Shown here: piece after piece, positions 46,931 through 60,546 of the stretch | Layout of the letters: every line of letters starts with the position of its first letter | Position numbering within the stretch: the stretch's first letter is position 1 | Origin: Megamerina dolium | Taxonomy: Eukaryota; Arthropoda; Insecta; Diptera; Megamerinidae | DNA: 64,000 nucleotides | Direction: 5' to 3' | NCBI GenBank assembly: GCA_963854835.1 | Contig: OY978525.1 | Location: forward strand, 3,739,501-3,803,500 | Translations under genes and position numbers: made by a program | Notes under the pieces: model-generated | What the model saw: the letters and a program-made list of their open reading frames with translations, nothing else | Databases searched by the model: none | Told to the model about the DNA's origin: nothing

Positions 46931-49600
46931 AGGTTATATACGAAACGCATCTCATCGAACCCAGCCCATCACAATCGCAAAACTAAAGACTCACATTATT
47001 TCATTCGATATTGAAGCCCATTATTTGGCCGGTATAACGAAATATTTTGCGCCATAACTCAAAAAAGTAAAATAATTAAAAAGGTCGATATAGCGAAATG
47101 ACGTATGAAGAACTGCGGTATGGTTTTTGGGTTGCATCTTTTTTTTATATTACATGTTTCTTCATATATTCTTAGTTTATCGTGTTTTTTTTTTTTTTTG
47201 ATTAATTAAAATATACTTTAATGTAAGTACGATCAATATCCACACGAATTGTTTTCTTAAAGATTTTAGAAGCCAGTAACACAATGACACAATTTGAGGT
47301 TAAAATATTCCGAGAAAAAAAAATTCACGGAAAATTTTAATATGGTGTCCAAAGACAAAAACTATCCGAAATGTAATTTTACATATGATTTTTCAAACTT
47401 GATGACTCTCTTTTTGACCAAAAAATCCAAACTTTATACCACTGTAAAAAAAAATTGTGACGTAGTGGAACAGAAAGGGCCTCGTTGCTGAAGTCCAATG
47501 CTATCGTTTGAGACTAGTTTGGTTCACCTCCGAGACAACGACCCTTAAATTGTTGATTGAAAATATCACACGATGCAATAGATGCTTAAAAATGAAGTAC
47601 TTAAAATTTTTATTCGTTTTTTACTTGCTACCTATAAGTGGTATATATTTTCTGTCTTCAGTGACCCATAATGAAAATTTCCGCATAATATTTTTATGGA
47701 AGACTTTAACCCTCGATCTCCTCCCAAAATGTTGACTTTTATGGAAGTTTTCGGAAAAAGGCCCAAAAAGGTGGTAGTTAGAGTGTTGAAATCTTCCAAG
47801 AAAGGTCTCCGAAGACAAAAACTATCCCAAATGTAATTTTACATTTGATTTTCCAATTTCCATATTTCTAATTTTGACCGAAAAAGCCTAACTTTAAACC
47901 ACTGTAAAAAAAAAATTGTGACGTAGCAGTGCAAAATCGAATTGAGAATTTTTTTGACTGAGGGGAAATGCTGTGATTTAGTTTTAGTTTGATTCACCCC
48001 CGAGAGGGTCAGTTGGAATGTGAAATAATACTTTCTAATACCAATCGTCAACAAAGGGTTAAAATATTGACACACATCTTACGCATGCATGTGTTATATT
48101 ATTTATGATCATATGTTGAGTATTTTGTATATTGTATTTAAATATAGAATTGCACCAAATTACAATAATATTAATATCAGTTAGACTCAGTTTTGACCCA
48201 ATTTCATGAAACTATTAATCAAATGAGAGCATATGACGTATATCACATGTCATAGATATGACATGTAACATATCTGGCATATAACAAGATTCTCTCTCTC
48301 TCGTTCTCTGGTTTTTTTTCACTATGTGGTATATAATTGTAAGCATTTTAGGTGCGGTTAGTGATTAGCTTTACTATAACAAAAGCAAGGAAACTAATTT
48401 ACTAAAAAAAAAATATTAAAACATCATAAACATTTTTTTTTTTGGTTTCAATCCTCTTATTCAAAGAGAAAGTTATGATGAAATCAATCATTTGCTAGAG
48501 GAAATAATATGTACATATAAGCTCGTGCTTAGGTGAAAAATGGTAGAAAAAAAAAGAACAAGTAAAGCAAGCCAAAATATAAAAAACAACAACTTTAATT
48601 GCATTTTGATTAAAAACATAGTTAAGCTCTAGCCCTATTATAACTCCAATTTATTCAGATCGAGCGGACATTAATCTCTCACATAGTACCCATTGTATGT
48701 ATGTACATATAATAGCATGTATGTATTGTAGTTGTGGCAGCTATTGTTATAATGCACCGTTTCTATTATGTATTTGCAATTAGTTGTTGCAGTTGCATGT
48801 TGCTTTTGTTATTATTATTCCTCAACTTGACCGTAACAACATAAAATAATTAATTTTCGTTACACAGCACAATTCGCTATACGCTTTGGGTTTTAGTATA
48901 CATTTTATGAATAGTATGTACATACAATAATAAATAGAAATGTCATGAGTAAATATAAATAAGGTACATAGTGTAGGTATGAGCTACTCATATATCTCAC
49001 ACCATCATTAATAGCAGTGATAATATTAAGGCTATGTACATTAAGGTGTGCGCGCTTTGTTGTACTTTTGTTGCACATTGAATTGTGTTCATTAGCCAAA
49101 ACGAAAAATAGAAAAAAAAGAAAAAATGATAAAAAAGTGACCATAAAAATCCGTTAATAAAGTATACAGTAGTTGAAGAGCTTATGGCAAAATAATAGCG
49201 TAACTAAAGGGAGTGCTCTTCTATTTTGGCATTTCATTTTGTTGTTTTATATACGTTGAGTACATAAAGTACCTACATATATGTATATGTATTTAATACT
49301 TTTCATATACAACCATACTCGTATATGATTCATGTACGTGCAGAGTTGAAATAAAACAATTGTAAAGAAGCAACAAATGTGGCATTACAAAAGGGAAATT
49401 ATTTGTGCATTTAGCCGTAATTTATTGTTTAGTTCATTGTCATTGTTATTAACATTATTATAATTTTTTTCTTATTATTATTTATAAGCTGATATTAGAT
49501 TTTTGTGATAGTGTGTTCAATTGCGTATATGAAATATGAAGTTTGTACTTAGAAAAGAGGTCATAAAGGTTAAATATTTTAGCGATTAACTGAGCATATG
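46931..49600. other. Gene-poor, with one local duplication
   Basis: Nothing coding recognised. Direct repeat at 47,345-47,475 and 47,804-47,932 listed separately. Confidence 0.4.
47345..47932 (+). repeat. Two-copy direct repeat, about 130 bp, 459 bp apart
   Basis: 47,345-47,475 and 47,804-47,932 share AGACAAAAACTATCC, AAATGTAATTTTACAT, TTTTGACC, ACCACTGTAAAAAAAAA and TTGTGACGTAG. Looser similarity continues past both copies (GTTTGATTCACC-like, CCGAGA). Confidence 0.75.
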
Positions 49601-49604
49601 TATT

Positions 49605-51780
49605 CCCCAACCGCACTCCTTAGAGAGTGGCTATATAAAATTTATATTTTTATAAAATTTATAAAATTATTTAGGACACTACCCTAAGGGGTGGAGATAA
49701 CGGCGAGGCTAGTTCAGGTAAAATGGAGAGAAGAAAAATTAATTGAGGTCGGCTCTTCATCATACTCTGTTACTATGTAGTTATTTGTTTATTTATCTAT
49801 TTTCAAGTTTTTTTGGATACATTTTATAGGGGAACTTACATAAATAGTGTAGATAGGGGGCAAGTACATATATATAATCGAGGAAAATCTTGGGGAAGAA
49901 AATTTAATGAGAAGCTATCATGCATTTTATATCCCTAGAGACAATTCCTGAGCAACTTTAAGTTTATTTGGCAATTTTCCCGTATTATTTGTTTCATTTT
50001 TTAGGGTTGCACCACTAGCGGATGATGATATCGAGTAGTAATATTTGGCAAATATGTTGGGAAGGTAAAATTAATGGATATCTGTTTTATATTTCATCTA
50101 CTTAGAGGCGATTCTTAGCAAGCTATGTCGATTTTCAAGTCTTTTTAGGTTAATTTTGTAGGGGAGCACATCTAACCGATAGAGATAGAGGTAAGTTTGT
50201 TACGGAGAAAATGTTGGAAAGGGAAATATAATACAGATCGATAAGATGGCTTTGGAAGCGGCGAGAGTGAATTTTATAAAAATGTCGATTTTGGAGGAAA
50301 GTCACACTAAGGCGTAGAGATAGAGGTTAAGTATGTTGCGAGAAAATGTTGGAGATCATGAATATGAATACGGTCCGATTATAGATTTTACACTTCTTGA
50401 GGTGACTATTGGAAGCGACTAGGGTGCACGTTTAAAAAAAACGTACAATTTGTACTGGCCCCCCATAGTAAGTGGAGATTAGGTGTGATAAAGTTCAAAA
50501 AAGTGATGTCACAAGGATTCTGTCGTTCGGAACCGGCTTACATAACTAGCTTCCTTCTAATACTGTCCAAAATTTAACCCGCACAACAGTACTGGAAGAG
50601 AAGGTCGACCAAAGAGCTTTTCGGAGCTTATGAGTGCACATTTTTATTTATTTATTTATTTAGAGGCAACTGAGGCAATTAGAGGCAATTAGAACGAATT
50701 TGTTAAAAAAGTAGAATAAATTTTGTAGGAGAGCCTCCTTAAATTTTTAAAAGTAAAAATTAATGGATTTCGCTCCTTAATTTTCCACCTCTTCAGGGGA
50801 CTTTTGTATTCGACGAGAATGAATTTAATAGAAAATGTAAATTTTGTAGAGATGCTTCACTAAGGTGTGGAGCTAGAGGGTTAGCATGTTCCGAGAAAAT
50901 TTTGGATTTCGGATTAATGGATTTCGCTCCTACATTTTGCACCTCTTCAGGGGACTCTTGGAATCGACGAGATCGATCGATCGGTTGTGTTTTTTTCAAG
51001 GGATAATCATATTCGGAAAATCGATTTTTTTCTTTCTCATTTTCCAAGACAACAAGATTGCTGTCGGGAACGAATTTTATGGACCTGGGATCGATGATTC
51101 AGTGTAAGTTAAAAAAAATGTTTTTTCTCTCTTTTTGAGAAAAAAAACTTCAAACGTGTTTTTCTGAAAATCAATTTTTCGAAGTCCGTGAACACGATCC
51201 TGCAAAATCTACTCGACCGATTCTTTTCAAACTCGAAACATACTTTCTTGGTATAAAATGCCTCGCCATCCCGTTATTTAATTTTTCTTTCAATAAAAAA
51301 ATAGCGGAAAATTTAGCGCGAAATCGCGTTTTATACTTAAATAGGCCACGTACTATTGAAAAACGAAAATGATAACTAAACAACGACGGGAGGGTGAGAA
51401 CTAACTCATAATTTAAGTAAATTTAACAACATTTTTGATTTCAGATTATTCTACGCCGAGTTATCGTGTTCACCGAACAACCCTTAATAAAAAATGTAAA
51501 TTTTGTAGGGATGCCTCACCAAGGAGGGTAAGCATTTTCCGAGAAAATTTTGGGGACAAAAAATTAATAGGGATTGGTCATACATTTTGCAGCATTTGAG
51601 GCAACGCTTGGATACAACGAGAGTGAACTTATTAAAAAAAAAATATCAGTTTTGTAGGGAAGTCCCACTAAGTAGAGGAGAAAGGGGTAGGTAAGCACAT
51701 TTCATGAACATGTTAGGAACAAAAAATTCATACATGCTATTCCTCTAAGGGCGACTCTTGGGCAACTTTATGGTAATTTT
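49605..51780 (+). repeat. Long stretch of diverged family A units
   Basis: Roughly twelve decayed units. The recurring order is GGGGTGGAGATA or similar, AAATGTTGGGGA, AAAATTAATGGAGGTCGGTC, ACATTTCACCTCT, AGGCGATTCTTGG, then TTTTGTAGGGGAG. The short frames at 50,793-51,383 lie in it and look non-coding. It is interrupted by a SINE fragment at 50,493-50,662. Confidence 0.6.
50493..50662 (+). mobile_element. 5'-truncated SINE, same family as 27,468-27,827
   Basis: Begins at TTCAAAAAAGTGATGTCACA, continues TCTGTCGTTCGGAACCGGCT, TACTGTCCAAAATTTAA, CGCACAACAGTACTGGAAGA and ends in (TTTA)n. It matches the 3' half of the complete copy. The head with A and B boxes is missing. Confidence 0.85.
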
Positions 51781-52602
51781 TGGATTTTTATTCCCTTTTT
51801 TTTAAACTTTGACCTCAAATCGGCTAATTTTGTACTCATTCCATCGCAATAATTTAATTGCTCTAAGGTATTTTTTTTACTAAATCACAAAATGCAGTGC
51901 ACTATCCCATAGCTAATGTTAATTTGTGAATGTGCTGTTATGTGTATAAAATTTTTTCCATATAGAATGTGACACACTACTTTAAAGAATTTATAGAATT
52001 TTATTGAATATAAAAATTTCAACTTTTATTTGCAATAACAATTATACTTAAATGTCTCCTCTCACTTTTATTGTATGATACAAAGCATCAAAATTTAAGC
52101 AACAAAAATAAACAATGTCAATAAAAATTAACATATTTTTCCATAAAAAAACACGTATACATATATAGGGACATACATACATAAATGCATACAAATGTAT
52201 ATAAACACTTCAGAGTAGTGATGTTTAGTCACAGTCATAGTCACAAAACATACTATTCAGGGCATCATGTATCAACGATATGTATAGTATTTACTCGTTC
52301 AATATATGAACAGTCAACATACTCGCGGATGTTGCATATACATATGCAGTCGTACCATATACTATGTTTATACACATATATGTATATCTAAAGTTGTTTA
52401 TTCATCATTGCAAGTAGTATCGAATAGTTGTTGCAGTAGGCACAAATAGAGAAGATGAAAAAAAACAAAAAAATCAACATCAAATGAAATACAAATGCAG
52501 CATTTCAATGTGGGACACTATGACACAATAACAACTTAATCGTTTTCAATGGCCTATACGAGTACTATCGAGAGAATAAATATTATAAGTGTGGGATACT
52601 GT

Positions 52603-52620
52603 TGTGTGTGTGTGTGTGTG
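52603..52620. repeat. (TG)9 microsatellite
   Basis: Dinucleotide run visible directly. Confidence 0.9.
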
Positions 52621-54583
52621 CATTACTGGCACATGACATACATATACTTATGTATATGGTAGCTTTGAAGGCAAATATTTTAGGGATTACTAATTAGTTG
52701 AAATGATGCAGACGAGAGCCAAATGAATGTGTTTTGTAGTAAAATTTCATCGCCATTGCAATATGTATAATGAAGTGTCAACATTTTTTTTTTATCAAAA
52801 TTAGATCAATTTGAGGTGTTCGATCCAAAGGGAAATTCCTATAGTAATTTGCTTTGCGTTGTATTAAAAGCAAATAAAAAGTTGTATATTAAGAGAAGCG
52901 GATTAGGTGCATATTAGACACCTGCTCGATGCTATAATTGAACAATTTGTTGGATTTTAATGGTGGTATACACCAAGCCAATCCTTGATTGACTTTAAAA
53001 CCCCAGCTCTAAGAGATTTTTTGACCTAGCGGGCCTTGGTTGAGTTTCTAAACACTATCATGAATGTAGTAGATGCACCGCATAATTGAATAAACTGTTT
53101 GAAAATATAATTTAATTGAAAATATATTTTTCTTTCTAAACCATTTTACTGAAAATAAACCTAAATTGCTCAAAATTGTGCAAAAAAGTCAAAAGTAATA
53201 CTGGCCATCACCAATCACATAAATACGGTCATGTGATATCAATAAATTCTACATGGAAAACAAATTGCCTTCACACATCGACGACACATTTGCTTTGTTT
53301 GCTCTAAATTTCTATGCAATGCAATATAATCTAAAATATGCAATCAATGGAACAGCACAAACTCTTCGGGCGTGATATGTACTCGTATACAGTCAAATTG
53401 TGTGTAGTAAATAAATATTCGTACATAATGCTTCCTGTTCACTGTACATATAATTCTTTTAAATTGTCGACTACACTTGCTACGACTATAGTTATGTTAT
53501 CAAGCTAACAACAAACGATTGATATTTACGATAAAATGTGGTTAAATAGACGCTCGATGCTTGGAAAAATGTTACCTTGCGATTAAGGCCAAAAAAAAAA
53601 AACACATTGCGATGAAGTGAGAAGCGACGCCTATTTAGCATGCACTTGAGCAATTTTACAAACATAATAGATAGATAGTTGGAAAACGCATATTAAATAG
53701 CATTGTATCTGTATGCGAATACATGTATATGATAAACTATAAGTACATATTACTGTGCCTGTATGTAATCAAAAAGCCGCAAATTGAAAGCTCAGTGCAC
53801 AAACGGAGGTATACAATCAGCCGCTTGCCGTTACCTGATTAGCTCTGTTTGGGGGAAAATATGGTCTTCGAAACCAGTTGTGCCATTTGTAAATATATAC
53901 ATACATACCTACCATATATACGAGTATGAATGCATGTATGGTGGGATAAACAACAAGTAAGTACAAGTACTTGATTTGTACGCATTATTCGTTCAATAGC
54001 ATTTTGACCACAATCGGTATCTCGACAACGACAATCGAAACAAGTTCTAAAGTGTAGTTATGTACTTTAACCAACAAACAGATATATGCTTGTGTATATG
54101 TAAACACATATGCACACATATAAACACATATGTATTTTATGTGCATACGCATAATGCCACTTGCGTACTTGAATGACGATGTCAGTGCACTTTTATGGAT
54201 ACACTTCGACCATAACGAAATAACAATAACAATATGAATGTGTGTACAACACATATGCCATTGATTATTTACATTTAGACAAATAATAAATGTTTTTGTA
54301 AATATTGTAGAAGAAATTTTTTTAATTGAGGGCAAATATATGTATGTATTTGGTTTTGATGGTTTGTGTGTACATAAACGAAGCATGTTTGTATCGAACT
54401 AATATATCAAATACACATATCTGTAAGTATTTATGAAAATCTAATAAGAAATTTCTCAAATTAACACTAAGCATTTCATTATCATCTAATTTCATCAAAC
54501 AATATATTTTCCTAGTTGGATTGGACGTTGTTGGGGGGACTCATTTTAGATTAGCTGCAATGTGAAAACGAATGAATATAAGG

Positions 54584-54646
54584 AATATATGGAAGTAGGT
54601 GAAATGAATATATGGAAGTAGGTGAAATGAATATATGGAAGTAGGT
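54584..54646 (+). repeat. 23-bp tandem repeat, 2.7 copies
   Basis: Exact units at 54,584-54,606 and 54,607-54,629, then 17 bases of a third. The unit contains ATATGGAAGTAGGTGAAATG. Confidence 0.95.
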
Positions 54647-55029
54647 TCCTCCAACTTAAATTAAGTGTTCTTTTGATTTCCAGAAAATTGTGTTCAGCCA
54701 AAGTTGTGAATCATGTCCATAAGCTCAAGCGCTAGAGTCGAAATAAAAAACCATAATCTAAATCCATAATCGTAAGATCTAATTTTTCAAAGGGTCGGTA
54801 TGAAAATTATGTTGCAAAAGTGAGAAAACAATTTGGTAAACCTATCTTCGGTAATACCTTTCATCATGACCAATTGGCAGACAAACTTTCGAAAAAAATA
54901 AATACTTTTACACTGGGGAGAGTCGTAGTTTTTATCAGATAGCGTTTATTTTCATACATATTGGCAAATTGATAAAAATAATCATATTTGCCGAACTTCA
55001 ATCTAATAGCTTTAGTTGTTCGTGCTTAA

Positions 55030-56165
55030 AGAATAGTCGAAAACATATTTTTGTATGAGTGGTAGGCGTGGTTTTCATCTGATTCAAACCATGTTTAAAT
55101 ATGTTGATTATATAATAAATATAATAAAAACTACCGAGTTTCAGCTTGGTAAGTTAACATTTTCGTGCGCAAAGTGTGAAAATATACGTCTGGAAGCATA
55201 AGTTTATATGGGAGGTATGCGTTATTTTAATCCGAATTGGTTAATTTTGGAATACACTTAATAATTAGTAAATATAATCAAAACTACTGAATTTCAGCCT
55301 GATAACTTTATGTTTACGCGCGCAAAGTGTGAAAACATACGTCTGGAAGCATAAATTTGTATGGGAGGTATGCGAGATTTTTGCTGATTCAGTTCATTTT
55401 TAACTATGTCTTTTAGTTAGTAAATATAATCAAAACTATCGAGTTTCAGCTTGATAACTTTATTTTTACATACGCAAAGTGTGAAAACATACTTACGAAA
55501 GCATAAGTTTGTATGGGATTTATGCGTGATTTTTGTCTGATTCACTTCATTTTTAAAGATGTCCTTTACAAATTGAATTTAATCATATGTACCAAGTTTC
55601 AGCTTTTAGACGTTGTATTTCCGCTTTTAAAGTGTGAAAACATACACAGTCATCAGCATGCTGTTGTATGGAGATAGGCGTAGTTTTTATTCGGTTCAGT
55701 CCATTTTTTTTAGCCAGACTCTTAATTAGTAAATATATTTATATGTACTAAATTGAAAGCTTAAAAACTATATTTTTTCGTGCGTAAAGTGTGAAAATAT
55801 ACATTTAACAACATATTTTTCAATGGGAAGTAGGCGTGGTTTCTATCCGATGGTGTCGATTTTCTTATATCTCTTTTCTGTTAACAAATTATTCTTATAT
55901 ACTGGCTTTCAGCTTAAAAACTTCATAGATTCGCTTTCAAAATGTTAAAACACATAGTCCACTACATACTTTTGTATGGGAGGTAGCCGTTGTTTTCATT
56001 CGATTATGCTCATTTTTTAATATATTCATTCTGTGATAATGCTAATATTATATATTGAGTGTCATCTTGATAACTTTACATTTTCCGATATAAAGTGAAG
56101 AAAATAACATTCAGGAATATAACTTTGTATGGGAGGCAGGTATGGTTTCCGTCCGATTACGTCCA
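55030..56165 (+). repeat. Tandem repeat array, family C, 153 bp period
   Basis: Eight units with core TTTGTATGGGAGGTATGCG or close variants at 55,051, 55,203, 55,357, 55,509, 55,664, 55,818, 55,972 and 56,125; spacings 152, 154, 152, 155, 154, 154 and 153. Each then has TTTTYRTCYGATT, a TTTTTAAATATG block, TAATTAGTAAATATAATC, CGAGTTTCAGCTTGATAACTT and GCGCAAAGTGTGAAAACATAC. Very regular in length though diverged in sequence. Confidence 0.9.
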
Positions 56166-59100
56166 TATTTGAGTATAAACATAGGCTTTTAACGCCTTAA
56201 AGTATGAACATTATATCAATAAAAGTAAAAATGTGGACTTGAAAGCTCAAGAAAGCAATGTTCATTATAATAATTCGTATGTAGTTTGAAATTAACTTCT
56301 TTATACTTCATACTTATGTCCGAATATTTAATAATAATAGTAACTACTTCCGTGATCTTAATGAAATCATAGGAATATGAAGACAGTTTTAATTAAAACA
56401 ATCTTTAACGCAACATTAATCAATTGCAACAAGTTATCTATTAAAAAATATTTATGTTATTGGCACTCGTTGGCGATTGCTTGCAACATGAAAGCAATTG
56501 CTCTATAATTAAATATATACTCGCAGTTATCTAGGCATGTAGTAGTATACTCTATATGTCTGTACAAATTATATATGCTTTCTTTTCTTTTCATCAGCCT
56601 ATGCTCCATAATTATGATATCGTTTAAACATAATATTAAATATGAAACATGAACATGGATGATGATGACTATGAGGAAATATCGCAGCAATCGTTTTAGT
56701 ATTTTCACCTTATATTTAATAGTGAAAAAAATAGAAAAAAAGCACGTGATATGATGTGATTGACAGCCATTGTGGTCATATGATGATCACATAATAATAC
56801 AGAGGTGTTAAACAGAACATCTAGGGGAGTAGTGGAATAAATTTCCAGTGTACTAAAACTAACGAGTTTACCATAGTTACGATGAGTAGATTAAATGCAT
56901 TTTTAATGGACGAATAATTTTAGTCCACTAATCTCATATCTGAATAGAAATTGTTAATTGCATTCTTTTCATAAAGTAAAAATTGCATTTCCTTAATACA
57001 TACCCATTCGTTCGATTGGCGGCAATTCAATCAAAATTTTTATACGCTTACTTACACATTACCGCAACAATGAAGATGAGATGATTTTACAGTGCTTATT
57101 CATTTAAATAAATGTGTTTTTTTTTTGTAGAGAACGCTTGTAAACGTTAGTAGTGTGATAACTTCCTGTTTATTCATATATAGAGCTTTGTCCAAGTGTA
57201 TTCATAGTATGAGTTGACGAACCATGCCATTTATAGAATGCATAAAAATAATAGCGGATCAATGTAATTGGAACGGAACTGACTGAGCTTATCAGTTTTC
57301 GAATTGTAAAACGAAACACTTGCTAGTTCTCACGATATTTGAATTGAATGATGAAGGAGGTGGCAAATGTGGCGCAAGAAAATCTTCATATATTTGTTGT
57401 TGTTGATATTTTTTACATAAATAAGCATATATTCATATACGAATATTCATGCATACAAACATATGGATAACACATTGATACGAAATAGTTTTTTTTTACC
57501 AGAGACTTATTGAGGTTACGATTTTATACGCTTCTATTTCCAAAAAATTTTTAATCAAATATAATAGTTGTTCATTTAATACAATAATTAGTTACAAATC
57601 ATTAATATTTTTAACAAACTGTGTCAAAAAATGAAAATTTCATTTCAAAACTCGAAATATTTTCATTTAATCAATCAAACGAAATGATTCTTTCGAAATG
57701 TGTATTTGTTTTTCTTTTCATAAATGCAAAAAACGATAATCGTTTGAAAAATACAGATATTGATTTGCTTCATATTCAATTATTTAGGCCTATAACTACC
57801 AGTAGGTCACTTGAAACGTACATTCAATTTAATATATTGCATATCATTCAGTTATTTTTTTTTTTTTAAATTTATAATTTGGACCAATATCTGATTTCCC
57901 AAACATTTTCAAGTTCGCTTCTTACAAACATTTGATGTTAGACTATTGCCAATTATGCTAAATTCTTTTGCATAACTCGACATAAGCGATTATTGATTAT
58001 TGCCACAGATGTTTAAAATAATTCCAAAAAAAAAAAATTCTTGACATATTTTTCATAGTGAATTGTTTATCTATAAATAAAATGCTTGTTGAACATGCTT
58101 GTCTTCAAGTGTTTTGCTTTGTATATTTTTGTTTTTTTGTATATAAAGGAATATGCTTTATGGTTAAAAAGAGAAAAAAAAAATTATGAAATATGTATAT
58201 TGTGATTTTGTTTATTTAATTAACGTTTGTGTCTGCTAAATTTTACGCACTCACGCATTAGCGTAATATGTTTAAAAATAAATTCCCATATATTATAATT
58301 TGTGTTAAACATTTCAGTTTAGTGCGTAAGTTGGTAATATTTCAAGAAAAAATATTATATATATTTGTTACATACGCATATACTTACATGTTTTCATTTC
58401 AATTTTAAATATTTCGACATTCAAAATCACTTCAACATGTTTGACGTGCAATAATTGCAAATAATTGTCTATTGTCAAATTATGTTTGGTATTTTTGAAT
58501 ATTAATGTTTTGTGTTTTGTGCCGTTTTTTAGATTGTTTTTAATCATTTAAAATATTACAACATGATAATCAAATATATTGGGCATCACTTTATAGCACA
58601 ACGATTTTTTTTTATTATTGCTTTTATCGTTTCTACTTTCAACCTTAGAAAGCAGAAATGATAGTTCTTTCTTAGAATACATCAAAACTCATATTTTCTT
58701 ACAAAAAAAAATGGGTATTTAATTTCTTCCTCCTTAAGAATAAATTCACCAAAATCTGGCATCATTCGTTAAAGCACGAACTCAATTCAACCTAAAGCCG
58801 GTTACTCGTTACATTTTGCTACCTATGGCGGCTTTTACTAAACATTTGCATATTAACGATTGCAAGTGAATAGAAATTTCATTAAGAATTGTAGAATTGA
58901 TTTTTAAAACGATAATAGTCGTGTTTTATTCGACAACTCGCTATCTTTGTATGTCAATGATTTTCATAAACAGAGTTGATTTAATCTTTTATTTATACAT
59001 TTTTAAAAATTTCTATTGTAAATAAATTTCAAATCGAATAAATTGTAATTATTTAATTAGTAAAATGTCTCAAAAGTAGTGAAATAATTTTGTTGCAAAC

Positions 59101-59600
59101 TTCTTCCTTTTCCTCATTTTCTTCTTTATTATAACATTTTTTTGACATTTAAATTAAAATATAACATCTCTGTAGAGTAAAAAAAGGGTAAATTGTAGTT
59201 ATAGTCAAAAGGAAGAATATTTTAAAGCTAGAATCGACTTGTTTGACTTATTTCATATTAACGTATGTATTTAATTGGTACCACGCAACTTAAGAGAGCT
59301 GCTAAATATTCTTATAACCTATAGCTGTCTGTCATTTTGTGTTGTTTCACCATTTAGTTATCGCCGCTACATTACGAGTGTCGAATAAAACAAGGCTAAT
59401 GCAATATTTTGTAGCGACTTTCTATTTACATTCTGGCGATTTTCACAAAAATGTACCCCTGACCAATTTTATCATTTACCTTTCTGTTTGGTTTTTAGAT
59501 TAGATTTGTGGCAAAAAGTAATAACCGCCTAAGTACATTCTAAGAATATACTTGAGTAAAACATAAAAGTGACATTTTAACGATTTTATAGGTGAGCGAT
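56166..59600. other. Gene-poor, nothing recognised
   Basis: AT-rich. Small open frames have no family likeness. Confidence 0.4.
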
Positions 59601-59827
59601 TTTATGCCCCTATTGCCGTTCACCACTCAACCCAGTTTGGTCGTCTTAGAGTCGACCCGACTTCAACAAGACCAAACTATTTTTTGGTATTGTGGTACAC
59701 CACTGTTTTCGGTTGAAATTGTTATGGCGTTACCAGCTTAAAATATCACTTATGACAGAAAAGTGGTCGATTAAAAGTAAAAATTAAGGAAATATACAAT
59801 TGTGTTTTGCTGTTTAAATTATTTAAA

Positions 59828-60274
59828 ATGGATATTAGTGTAGATTTGTTTTATGAAGATGAAAACGAAGACGCGAAAATTGATTTGCTACGCTTACGGA
59901 GAAAAATTCGTGATGACTCTAACCCTCTTGAACTACCTAGCGAAAAGTATAAATATTGTTCAAAATAAATAAAAGCAAATAATAAATTTTTTTATAGATT
60001 TATTAGCTATTTTCGACTGAGCAAAGAGGCATTTTGCTTTTTGCTGGATGACGTAAAAGACCATTTCAAGAAATCTGTGCGTGTCGTATCTATACCACCA
60101 ATATTGAAATTGTGTGCTGCTCTTAGATTTTTCGCTGATGGAAGCTACCAGAAGAGCAGCGGCAATGACTTCAATATAGGAGTGGCTCAATCTACAATGT
60201 CACTTGTTTTAAAAGAAGTATTAGATGTATTGGAGACGAAACAGACGCTGCAAGGAGTATCAGAAATAATATAA
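59828..60274 (+). pseudogene. HARBI1-like transposase, N-terminal 131 residues only
   Basis: Exons 59,828-59,946 and 59,998-60,274; the intron is 51 bases (donor GTATAA, acceptor TTTTTTATAG) and the frame is kept (SEK-FISYFRLS). The N-terminus is acidic (LFYEDENEDAKIDLLRLRRK). The second part carries the HARBI1 helical region: FRLSKEAFCFLLDDV, then IPPILKLCAALRFFADGSYQ and GVAQSTMSLVLKEVLDVLE. The frame stops just after this, before the first catalytic Asp (family GxVDGTH block), so the nuclease core is absent. Truncated by the internal deletion of the element. Confidence 0.75.
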
Positions 60275-60406
60275 TGCGTTCTTTCCAAGCTCATTAGATT
60301 TATCTCTTATTTATTTTTTAAATTCATTTCAGTCTCTTTGGTAAATGGAAGATAACTTAAATTATTTAAAAAAAAATCTTATTTTCTTAGATTCACGTCT
60401 ACTTTG

Positions 60407-60546
60407 TTAGCTTGGATTCTGGTCCATTAGTTGAACAAGCCTCTCAAATTGAGCTTTGGTTGTAATTTTTAAACTTCTGAAAATGTATAAAATGTTGAGA
60501 AATTACAATATGAAGCCAAGCTAATTATTACTTACGATCTCTCCAT
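60407..60546 (-). pseudogene. Second Harbinger gene, N-terminal stub (Myb/SANT type)
   Basis: Exons (minus) 60,536-60,546 and 60,407-60,476, with a 59-base intron (donor GTAAGT, acceptor ATTTTCAG). The product is only 26 residues, ending ITTKAQFERLVQLMDQNPS, which resembles the first helix of the Myb/SANT-like protein that accompanies Harbinger transposases. The stop follows at once, at the presumed deletion point. Assignment rests on a short match plus position, so it is moderate. Confidence 0.5.

Larger units (their letters stand above)
51781..55025. other. Gene-poor, nothing recognised
   Basis: AT-rich with TATG runs, a (TG)n at 52,603-52,620 and a 23-base tandem at 54,584-54,646. The 133-codon minus frame at 53,985-54,386 is dominated by ATATGTGTA-type repeats and has no domain likeness. 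Confidence 0.4.

Noticed and set aside
53985..54386. 133-codon ORF on the minus strand
   Set aside because: Built from ATATGTGTA-type repeats; Cys/His/Ile-rich without a recognisable pattern.
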